From QNYZ01 sp964577615 (GTDB lineage: Bacteria > Desulfobacterota > Desulfobacteria > Desulfobacterales > QNYZ01): 21,435 nucleotides of DNA. This document shows, piece by piece, positions 7,775 through 13,705 of the stretch (position 1 is the first letter of the stretch; the number at the start of each line of letters is the position of its first letter). The notes under the pieces were generated by a model. That model worked only from the letters and a program-made list of their open reading frames with translations. It did not search any database and was not told where the DNA came from. The position numbers and the translations under genes are program-made. The stretch covers positions 1 through 21,435 of the forward strand of contig CAZNZW010000053.1 in NCBI GenBank assembly GCA_964577615.1, in the 5' to 3' direction.

Positions 7775-7803
7775 AATATATCGACGTACAGAGGCATTGT
7801 CAA
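7775..7803 (-). promoter_or_regulatory. Sigma-70-type promoter of the nikK-cob-rpe-aroQ operon
   Basis: On the minus strand TTGACA (7803-7798), 17 bases, then TATATT (7780-7775). The -35 is a perfect match, the -10 matches five of six positions and the spacing is optimal. The predicted start is near 7768, about 185 bases before the nikK ATG. It is the clearest promoter for the whole minus-strand transcription unit. Confidence 0.78.
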
Positions 7804-7843
7804 CCTTGCCGGATCGGCCTCTGTTTTTTAAAGGATATTTTTC

Positions 7844-7872
7844 TTTACGGTGCTGCAAATTTTGCTTATGCT
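7844..7872 (+). promoter_or_regulatory. Candidate promoter for the thioesterase-elbB pair
   Basis: TTTACG (7844-7849), 17 bases, then TATGCT (7867-7872), each matching four of six consensus positions. The predicted start at about 7879 is some 50 bases before the thioesterase ATG. It is back-to-back with the stronger nikK promoter, the two -35 elements being about 40 bases apart. Confidence 0.45.
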
Positions 7873-7927
7873 GGCACCATAAAAGCAATCAGAACCCGAA
7901 ACAGCCATCCGGCGGGGAGGAGAGACC

Positions 7928-8317
7928 ATGCGGATAGACACACATGAAAACATCGATTTTGATCTCTGCGGCAAACCGGTGGCGACCGGGCCCGGAACCA
8001 GCCGGGTACGCTTCCGGATCACGGACCGGATGGCCGTTGACGAGACAGGGCTGGCCCACGGCGGATTTATTTTCGGCCTGGCCGACCATGCGGCCATGCT
8101 GGCCGTCAACCACCCCAATGTCGTTCTGGGCGCGGCCGAGGTAAAATTCCTCAAACCGATAAAGACCGGAAACATTATTGAAGCCGAAGCCGGTGTGGTC
8201 ACGGATACGGGCCGGAAACAGACGGTGGACGTGACGGTGCGGCGGGATGGTGATCCTGTTTTTTCCGGCCGGTTCACCTGCTTTGTTCTGGACAGCCATG
8301 TGCTGGCGCCGTCTTGA
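7928..8317 (+). CDS. Hotdog-fold thioesterase (PaaI-like family)
   Basis: A single hotdog (4HBT) domain of 129 residues, predicted to hydrolyse an acyl-CoA or related thioester in the cytoplasm; the substrate is unknown. The segment GLAHGGFIFGLADHAAMLAVN (from residue 41) has the His-Gly-Gly at the start of the central hotdog helix and an acidic residue (Asp53) in it, as in PaaI-like enzymes. The strands VVLGAAEVKFLKPIKTGNII and KQTVDVTVRR complete the sheet. A GGGGAGGAG ribosome site precedes the ATG. It lies 48 bases before elbB on the same strand, so the two are probably co-transcribed. Confidence 0.82.
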   Translation: MRIDTHENIDFDLCGKPVATGPGTSRVRFRITDRMAVDETGLAHGGFIFGLADHAAMLAVNHPNVVLGAAEVKFLKPIKTGNIIEAEAGVVTDTGRKQTVDVTVRRDGDPVFSGRFTCFVLDSHVLAPS

Positions 8318-8365
8318 GCGCGGCGCAGTCAACCATCATTTATTCATTGTTGCGGAGGTGCGGAT

Positions 8366-9022
8366 ATGGGAAAAAAAGTGGGCGTATTACTGGCCGGATG
8401 CGGGGTTAACGACGGCAGCGAGATTCACGAAGCGGTACTGACCCTCCTGTTTCTTGATCAGGCCGGCACGGAAGCGGTCTGCATGGCGCCGGACATGCCC
8501 CAGGCGCATGTGATCAATCACATCACCGGAGAGGCCATGCCAGAAAACCGCAATGTTCTGGTGGAATCGGCCCGGATCGCCCGGGGAAACATCGCGGACA
8601 TGAAAAACATCGGCGCGGCGGATATCGATGCCCTGATCCTGCCGGGCGGATTTGGCGCGGCAAAAAATCTGAGCGATTTTGCCGAGAAAGGCCCGGATGC
8701 CAGCGTTCATCCCGAGGTCAAGCGGATTCTCGACGAGATGCTGGCCGCCGGAAAACCCGTGGGCGCCATCTGCATTGCCCCGGCAACCCTGGCCCGGGCC
8801 CTGGCCGATAAAGCGCCTGAAGTCACCATCGGCAACGACACGGGAACGGCGTCGGCGATTATGACCATGGGCGGGGTCCATCATGACTGCCCGGTGGACG
8901 GTATCCATGTGGATCAAAAAAACCGGATTGTCACCACGCCGGCATATATGCTCGGGCCGGGTATCAAAGATGTGGCTGTGGGCATCGAAAAACTGGTTAA
9001 GGAAGTGATCCGTATGGCCTGA
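8366..9022 (+). CDS. elbB: ElbB-type glyoxalase (DJ-1/PfpI-like, class I glutaminase fold)
   Basis: 218-residue ElbB (YhbL) family protein. The N-terminus KVGVLLAGCGVNDGSEIHEAV and the block APDMPQAHVINHITGE are characteristic. The nucleophile elbow AICIAPATLA contains Cys136, followed by GTASAIMTMGGVHHDCPVD. The E. coli homologue was named from a lycopene screen and has been reported to have glyoxalase activity; a direct place in isoprenoid synthesis is not established. A GGAGG site lies about eight bases before the ATG. It is the second gene of a likely two-gene unit, and a small GC hairpin follows immediately after the stop. Confidence 0.92.
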   Translation: MGKKVGVLLAGCGVNDGSEIHEAVLTLLFLDQAGTEAVCMAPDMPQAHVINHITGEAMPENRNVLVESARIARGNIADMKNIGAADIDALILPGGFGAAKNLSDFAEKGPDASVHPEVKRILDEMLAAGKPVGAICIAPATLARALADKAPEVTIGNDTGTASAIMTMGGVHHDCPVDGIHVDQKNRIVTTPAYMLGPGIKDVAVGIEKLVKEVIRMA

Positions 9023-9024
9023 GG

Positions 9025-9042
9025 GACCGGTTTGCCCCGGTC
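9025..9042 (+). terminator. Short GC hairpin after elbB
   Basis: GACCGG-TTTGCC-CCGGTC forms a perfect six-base-pair stem starting two bases after the elbB stop. No T-tract follows, so it is at best a weak or factor-assisted terminator. Confidence 0.35.
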
Positions 9043-9164
9043 ATCAAATATCCCAGACACATTGTCCCGGACAGGATACCGGCGGGAAACGGCATCCGAT
9101 CCTGATCCCGGCACCCGTACCGCCGATGCTGAAAGCCGGGAAGCGCTTCAGATCCGGCCGGCGT

Positions 9165-9602
9165 TTAAAACGCCCCCAGCTGGCAGGGGGTAATCTTGAC
9201 CTTGAGCCCTTCGCACGCAGACGCGACATCCATGCGGGACAGGTTCAGCTGGTCGGCGATTTTCCAGCAATCGGCGCAGGGAATCCGGTTGTTTTTAATC
9301 GCCGGCCGCAGCGCCGCATCAAGCGCATCTGAAATCGTTTTGGAGGGCACGACAATTTTTTTATCCGGAGAATACCCGAACAGCCCCAGCTGGCACTTAT
9401 CGATCCGCAGCTCGAGCAGGTCAATGGTCTGGCCCACCCGTGCCGGAGAGACCACCTGCTGCATCGCAATTTTGTGCGCGGCGGCACAGGAAATGTTGCC
9501 GTCGCCGGTTTTTTTTGCCTTTATTGCCGTTGCAATGGCGGGGTCAACAGGGGTTCCCCCGGCATGTTTGGCTGCGTAGTGTCCCGCATCTTCGTGTGTC
9601 AT
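9165..9602 (-). CDS. Unrecognised protein with two copies of a Cys-containing module ending CQLG-x-F
   Basis: 145 residues, no signal peptide, predicted cytoplasmic. It is an internal duplication: residues 22-75 and 93-145 align as A(I/L)..A(I/L)..., I-x-CA, KIA, a Val-containing helix, L-x-(I/V)-x-I and a final CQLG-x-F. Paired cysteines are Cys39 with Cys70 and Cys109 with Cys140, plus Cys112 and Cys130 in the second copy. The pattern between I-x-CA and CQLG (helix, turn, helix, short strand) is reminiscent of a small winged-helix module, so nucleic-acid binding or metal-thiolate binding are possibilities, but I assign no function. AGAGGA precedes the ATG at 9602, which overlaps the stop of the upstream membrane-protein gene (ATGA). 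Confidence 0.8.
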   Translation of the reverse strand: MTHEDAGHYAAKHAGGTPVDPAIATAIKAKKTGDGNISCAAAHKIAMQQVVSPARVGQTIDLLELRIDKCQLGLFGYSPDKKIVVPSKTISDALDAALRPAIKNNRIPCADCWKIADQLNLSRMDVASACEGLKVKITPCQLGAF

Positions 9603-9913
9603 GGCATTCCTCTTTTTCTTTTTTTATTCACAAATCCGGCCGTTACCCAATAGATGCACCAGCCGACGATGACGGGCCCCAGTCCATACAGGTAAAAATC
9701 CGGAGACCGGTTCTGCCACGGCTGAAAAAACAGGGCACTTCCCAGCGGCCATAGAATGGTAACAACGATGGCCAGGCGGGTTGGCCCGGTCAGCCATCGG
9801 CGTCTGGGAACCGCCGCCGGCCGGGGCGCGTCCGATCTTCCCGTTATGCGGGGAATAAACAGAATCCCCAGAACAATCAGCACAATGACGAGTATTTCCT
9901 GAATACCGGACAT
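9599..9913 (-). CDS. Small membrane protein of unknown function
   Basis: 104 residues. The first hydrophobic helix is near the N-terminus (IQEILVIVLIVLGILFIPR), followed by an Arg/Pro-rich cytoplasmic-looking stretch (about 23-43). Two more hydrophobic segments follow (about 45-62 and 73-92), and the C-terminus is basic (NKKRKRGMP). I do not recognise a family. The ribosome site is weak (GAAAGG somewhat far from the ATG). The stop overlaps the start of the duplicated-module protein by ATGA, so the two proteins are made together and may act together. Confidence 0.7.
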   Translation of the reverse strand: MSGIQEILVIVLIVLGILFIPRITGRSDAPRPAAVPRRRWLTGPTRLAIVVTILWPLGSALFFQPWQNRSPDFYLYGLGPVIVGWCIYWVTAGFVNKKRKRGMP

Positions 9914-10112
9914 GGCTCTGGTATCGGCCTTTCTTCATTTTCTGCGCGTGCAGGGGCGCCGGGCAGAAGCAACAAACCTGTCCAGATCGCTATTTTTCCC
10001 GTCGACAGGCATAGTCATCTCATGATCGCATACCATTTGTAAAGTCCCGGCCACCGCGGGTATCGGGGTTTCCGGGAATTGAAAATGGTCGCGACAAGGG
10101 ACGCCGGCGGTT

Positions 10113-10346
10113 TTATCCGCGCCGGGAGCAGGAAACACCGGTGGCCAGCAGCGAGTGGATATTATCCAGTGCGTCGCATTGATCGATACATTTTGGAAAT
10201 ACAGGTCGGGTGTCGCATGATTTGCAGGGGCTTTGAACCAGATAGCCGATCTCAAAATCAAACTGGTGCCGGTAACGGTTGCCTGAAACAGGCGTCGACG
10301 GCTGCCGAAGGCCCGGGTTGTTTTTAAATGGGTGTTTTATATTCAT
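10113..10346 (-). CDS. Possible small Cys-rich protein
   Basis: 77-residue ORF with an ordered cysteine pattern in its C-terminal half: C-x2-C-x8-C-x3-C, then a 14-residue helix-like stretch and a further Cys (PCKSCDTRPVFPKCIDQC, then LDNIHSLLATGVSC). This looks like a small zinc-binding or thiol-rich module rather than random read-through. Against it, there is no Shine-Dalgarno sequence before the ATG at 10346, and residues 1-25 look non-conserved and Pro/Asn-rich, so the true start may differ or the gene may be decayed. No partner gene is adjacent on this strand; the next minus-strand gene begins 200 bases downstream. Confidence 0.45.
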   Translation of the reverse strand: MNIKHPFKNNPGLRQPSTPVSGNRYRHQFDFEIGYLVQSPCKSCDTRPVFPKCIDQCDALDNIHSLLATGVSCSRRG

Positions 10347-10498
10347 GTGTGCAGCGGTCTGTGATGATTAAAATGGCGCAGAAAACTCCTGCATCTTTTT
10401 GGTAACATACCACGTTTTTCAGATAATGTAACCGCCTTTTCACTCATTTTCGCTGTGTTTTCTCCGGCCGGTTTTACCGCCGGATACAACAATCGTCA

Positions 10499-10527
10499 TT
10501 GACGCATCCGGTGGAAAGGTTTATTTA
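10499..10527 (+). promoter_or_regulatory. Weak candidate promoter for the M15-type peptidase gene
   Basis: TTGACG (10499-10504), 17 bases, then TATTTA (10522-10527). The -35 matches five of six positions, but the -10 is poor. It lies about 50 bases before the ATG at 10579. Confidence 0.3.
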
Positions 10528-10578
10528 TTTTATGCAGGGGATAGAAAACCGCCCCATGTTTTCAGCTGGATTTGTACA

Positions 10579-11592
10579 ATGAACCGAAGACAATTTATCA
10601 TTTCGCTGGCGATCACCGCCCTGCAGCAGGGGCTGGCGCCTGTCCATGTGATGGCAAAAAGCCCGCCCGGAAGAGACAATGCCCGATTCTCGGGCAGGAT
10701 CATCAATGGCCAGCAAAGATACCGGATCCCGGCGGATGCCATTGACAATGAAAAAGACGCCTGTCTGATTCCACCGGACATCCAGGCCGTAATTCGCAGA
10801 AAAGTGAAAAAAAACGCCAGCCATACCTGTCTGGCGCCGCTGATGAACCGGCCGGTAAATGTCCAGGCCAGTGACTATCAGACCAAAATGCGTCTGTTCA
10901 ACCGGCCCCATCCGGATGACCGCTATGTCGCCCCTGGCGAGCGGGCGCTCTTCACCAGCTGCCTCAAGCGGTTCAACCGCATCTATCGAACGGTGGGCCA
11001 CACCCATTTCTACCTTCTGGGCATGGATGATGCTTTCAAACTGGCCCGTGGATATCACCACATCGGCCGGTTTAGCGGCAAGGAAAAACAATACCTCGAA
11101 TCCGTTTTTCATCATGATGCCGTCGACTACGGGTTTTACGGCCAGCGGCTGATTACCGATTTTGCCAACCGTCCCGACCGGTCGGCCGTTTCCAAAATCC
11201 CCGGTACGGCAAATTACCTTTTCAAGGGAGAACCGGTCGCACTGTACAACCGTCTGCGCCGGGATATCGGGCATAAAGTCATCCTGACTTCTGGCATCCG
11301 CGGAGTGGTCAAACAATTTCTCCTCTTTTTTCGAAAAACGCATAAAAGCCATGGCAACCTGTCGATGGCTTCCCGCTCCATTGCGCCGCCGGGGTACACT
11401 TTCCACGGAGTCGGTGATTTTGATGTGGGGCAGGTGGGGTACGGCGGCGACAATTTTTCCGTTCGGTTTATCCGCTCGCAGGTTTTCGAGAAACTGATTG
11501 CGCTCGATTATATCTGCCTGCGCTATACGGAAGACAACCCGTACGGTGTCCGCTTTGAACCCTGGCATGTCATGACGCCCATGAACGGGTGA
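10579..11592 (+). CDS. Predicted Tat-exported M15-type D-Ala-D-Ala carboxypeptidase-like protein
   Basis: 337 residues. The N-terminus MNRRQFIISLAITALQQG has twin arginines before a hydrophobic core, ending near HVMAKS, so export by Tat is likely. The C-terminal third matches the VanY/M15B metallopeptidase pattern: SIAPPGYTFHGVGDFDVG, with candidate zinc ligands His276 and Asp282, and GVRFEPWH with Glu327 and His330. The His-to-Asp spacing is one residue shorter than in classic VanY (H-x2-G-x-A-x-D), which appears to mark a subfamily. The central region (about 40-220) has no motif I recognise. It probably trims peptidoglycan peptides in the periplasm. The ribosome site is weak. ispF follows 23 bases later. 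Confidence 0.75.
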   Translation: MNRRQFIISLAITALQQGLAPVHVMAKSPPGRDNARFSGRIINGQQRYRIPADAIDNEKDACLIPPDIQAVIRRKVKKNASHTCLAPLMNRPVNVQASDYQTKMRLFNRPHPDDRYVAPGERALFTSCLKRFNRIYRTVGHTHFYLLGMDDAFKLARGYHHIGRFSGKEKQYLESVFHHDAVDYGFYGQRLITDFANRPDRSAVSKIPGTANYLFKGEPVALYNRLRRDIGHKVILTSGIRGVVKQFLLFFRKTHKSHGNLSMASRSIAPPGYTFHGVGDFDVGQVGYGGDNFSVRFIRSQVFEKLIALDYICLRYTEDNPYGVRFEPWHVMTPMNG

Positions 11593-11615
11593 TGGATTAA
11601 CAAAAAAACCACCTT

Positions 11616-12161
11616 ATGAGAATCGGTATCGGCTACGACATACATGCCCTCAGGAGCGACCGGAATCTGGTTCTGGGCGGAGTGACCATCCCCTTCGAAA
11701 AAGGGCTTTTCGGCCATTCCGACGCCGATGTGCTGGTTCATGCCGTGTGTGACGCCCTTCTCGGCGCGGCCGGCCGGGGCGATATTGGCACGCACTTTCC
11801 CGATACGGACCCGGCCTACAAAAATATATCCAGCCTGAAGCTGCTGAGCGCCACCGCAGCCATCCTTAAAACCGCCCGATACGAAATTGAAAACATCGAC
11901 TGCACGGTATTTGCCCAGGCGCCGAAACTGGCCCCCTATCGGGAAGCCATGGAAACAAACATGGCCGCCGCCATTGATTTAATGCCGGACCGCATTAATA
12001 TTAAGGCCACGACCACCGAAAAACTCGGTGTCATCGGCGCGGGGCAGGGCATGGCCGCCATGTGTGTGGCCCTGATCCGGCCGGTGGACGGCAGCCAGCC
12101 GCCACCCGGCCACAAAACGCCTGAGCCGGAGGACGGCCGGAGCCGGTTTTCCGGCCAGTAA
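11616..12161 (+). CDS. ispF: 2-C-methyl-D-erythritol 2,4-cyclodiphosphate synthase
   Basis: Non-mevalonate isoprenoid pathway enzyme that cyclises CDP-methylerythritol 2-phosphate to the cyclodiphosphate. MRIGIGYDIHAL carries the metal ligands Asp8 and His10. The block GHSDADVLVHAVCDALLGA contains further active-site residues and GDIGTHFPDTDPAYK follows. KATTTEKLG and IGAGQGMAA complete the fold. The core ends at about residue 158, and the last 20 or so residues are a Pro/Gly-rich extension absent from most homologues. No clear Shine-Dalgarno precedes the ATG; coupling to the gene 23 bases upstream may help. ispD is not next to it here. Confidence 0.96.
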   Translation: MRIGIGYDIHALRSDRNLVLGGVTIPFEKGLFGHSDADVLVHAVCDALLGAAGRGDIGTHFPDTDPAYKNISSLKLLSATAAILKTARYEIENIDCTVFAQAPKLAPYREAMETNMAAAIDLMPDRINIKATTTEKLGVIGAGQGMAAMCVALIRPVDGSQPPPGHKTPEPEDGRSRFSGQ

Positions 12162-12188
12162 TCAAACAAATACCCTGATAAGGAAAAT

Positions 12189-13634
12189 ATGGATCTGCAG
12201 ATATACAATACATTAACGCGGAAAAAAGAGCCGTTTGTCCCGTTGCGGGCCGGCGAGGTCAAGATGTACGTCTGCGGGCCCACCGTCTACGACCTGTGCC
12301 ATATTGGCAATGCCCGGTCGGTGGTTGTTTTTGACGTGGTGGCCCGCTACCTGGAACACAAAGGCTTTCAGGTCACCTATGTCCGGAATTTCACGGATGT
12401 GGACGACAAGATCATCAACCGGGCCAACGCGCTCGACATCTCCCCGGAAACCCTGGCCACCCGGTACATCGACGCCTTTTATGCGGACATGGATGCGCTC
12501 AATGTCCGGCGGGCCACGGTTGAGCCGCTGGCAACGGACTACATTGATTCGATGCGCCGGTTCATCGAGCGGCTGATCGACAAAGGGATGGCTTATGCGG
12601 TCGACGGGGACGTTTACTTTTCCGTGAAAAATTTCAAGGCCTACGGAAAGCTGTCCGGCCGGCGGCTTGACGATATGGAAGCCGGCGCCCGGGTGGATAT
12701 CGACACGCGCAAGAAAAACCCTTTTGATTTTGCCCTGTGGAAAAGCGCCAAACCGGGAGAGCCGTCCTGGCCGAGCCCCTGGGGGCCGGGGCGTCCGGGC
12801 TGGCATATCGAATGTTCGGCCATGAGCTCCGAAATACTGGGCGATACTTTTGATATTCACGGGGGTGGAAAAGACCTGATTTTTCCCCACCATGAAAACG
12901 AGATCGCCCAGTCGGAAGGCGCCACGGGCAAAACATTTGCCCGCTACTGGATGCACAACGGATATGTCAATATCAACCGGGAAAAAATGTCCAAATCCCT
13001 GGGGAATTTTACCTTTACCCGGGATCTGCTCACGCGCTATCACCCGGAAATCATCCGTCTGTTTCTGCTCTCCAATCAATATCGCAGTCCCATTGATTTT
13101 TCCGACCAGAACCTGAAAGAGGCCGGCGCGGGCCTGGAAAAGGTATATACGCTCCTTCTGCGCCTGGACGGGGCACTGGGGAAACGACCGGCACCGGCAG
13201 GCGCGCCGGCGTCCGGCGCTCATTTCGACCGTTTCTGCCAGGCCATGGACGATGATTTTAACACGGCCAGGGGAATCGGCATTCTTTTTGACGCCATCCA
13301 CCAGGCCAATAAAATGCTCGATGCTGATCCGGGTGCGGATGCGGCTGAAACCGCGTCGGCACTTCAAACGATCCGGGAAGATATTGCCGGGATGGGACGC
13401 CTCCTCGGGATACTCGCCGAACCGGCCGACGTTTTTTTCGAAAACAGACACCGGCACGCACTGGCGGAGGCCCAAATCGATGAAGACCGCATCGAGGCCC
13501 TGATTCAGCAGCGGGCCGATGCCCGAAAAGCCAGGGACTGGGCCCGGGCCGATCGTGTCCGGGATGAGCTGAGCGACATGGGCGTCGCCATCGAAGACCG
13601 TCCGGAGGGGACCGTCTGGAAGATTGTTAAATAG
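12189..13634 (+). CDS. cysS: Cysteinyl-tRNA synthetase
   Basis: Class I aminoacyl-tRNA synthetase charging tRNA-Cys. Cys29 in MYVCGPTVYD is a zinc ligand that recognises the substrate thiol; the remaining ligands are in WHIECSAMS and the HHENE block. The HIGH motif appears as HIGN (38-41) and KMSKS is at 266-270. The C-terminal part holds the anticodon-binding helical bundle (RKARDWARADRVRDELSDMG) and ends VWKIVK. The length of 481 residues is usual. AAGGA precedes the ATG by about seven bases. It follows ispF by 27 bases; clustering of ispF with cysS is a common arrangement in bacteria. Confidence 0.97.
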   Translation: MDLQIYNTLTRKKEPFVPLRAGEVKMYVCGPTVYDLCHIGNARSVVVFDVVARYLEHKGFQVTYVRNFTDVDDKIINRANALDISPETLATRYIDAFYADMDALNVRRATVEPLATDYIDSMRRFIERLIDKGMAYAVDGDVYFSVKNFKAYGKLSGRRLDDMEAGARVDIDTRKKNPFDFALWKSAKPGEPSWPSPWGPGRPGWHIECSAMSSEILGDTFDIHGGGKDLIFPHHENEIAQSEGATGKTFARYWMHNGYVNINREKMSKSLGNFTFTRDLLTRYHPEIIRLFLLSNQYRSPIDFSDQNLKEAGAGLEKVYTLLLRLDGALGKRPAPAGAPASGAHFDRFCQAMDDDFNTARGIGILFDAIHQANKMLDADPGADAAETASALQTIREDIAGMGRLLGILAEPADVFFENRHRHALAEAQIDEDRIEALIQQRADARKARDWARADRVRDELSDMGVAIEDRPEGTVWKIVK

Positions 13635-13705
13635 TCCGATTTAATCATTTCCCTGATACACACTTAATTAAATTATAATATAAGTATATTGAATACAGAT
13701 ATGTA
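13635..13705 (+). promoter_or_regulatory. AT-rich spacer with candidate uvrB promoter
   Basis: These 71 bases between cysS and uvrB are strikingly AT-rich against a background near 60% GC. They contain a perfect TATAAT (13674-13679) about 27 bases before the uvrB ATG, and a second -10-like TATATT (13685-13690). A good -35 is not seen at the proper distance. GTAT-ATTGA-ATAC (13684-13696) is a short inverted repeat that could be an operator. A uvrB-specific promoter here is an inference. Confidence 0.45.

Larger units (their letters stand above)
9914..10578. other. Gene-poor stretch
   Basis: 665 bases between the small membrane protein and the M15-type peptidase gene. Open frames on both strands are short and mostly lack ribosome sites and family-like sequence. 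The only one I consider plausible is the Cys-rich ORF at 10113-10346. A small GCCTG-AAA-CAGGC hairpin (10281-10293) lies inside that ORF. GTAAC occurs twice near 10401-10431. I see no tRNA, insertion-sequence end or known RNA here. Confidence 0.6.

Noticed and set aside
7583..7888. Minus-strand open frame covering the nikK promoter and terminator
   Set aside because: It runs through the promoter and terminator stem, has no family-like sequence, and the nikK start at 7583 has a far better ribosome site.
7584..7900. Cobalamin riboswitch upstream of nikK
   Set aside because: Expected near cob genes, but the leader is short and I find neither the B12-box nor the conserved GCCACTG-type core in the proper arrangement.
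9935..10261. Minus-strand open frame of 108 codons
   Set aside because: Composition looks random, there is no ribosome site or recognisable motif, and it overlaps the more plausible Cys-rich ORF in another frame.
10397..10435. NikR-type operator from GTAAC repeats
   Set aside because: The two GTAAC copies are in direct, not inverted, orientation and lie about 2.8 kb upstream of nikK, across other genes.
10525..11568. Long minus-strand open frame of 347 codons
   Set aside because: It is the antisense shadow of the M15-type peptidase gene, whose plus frame carries the Tat signal and metal-binding motifs.
12213..13475. Long minus-strand open frame of 420 codons
   Set aside because: It lies entirely antisense to cysS, which has all synthetase motifs; long antisense frames are common in GC-rich genes.
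13681..13705. LexA (SOS) box before uvrB
   Set aside because: ATACAG resembles one half of the E. coli box, but the CTGT half is missing; the match is no better than expected in AT-rich DNA.
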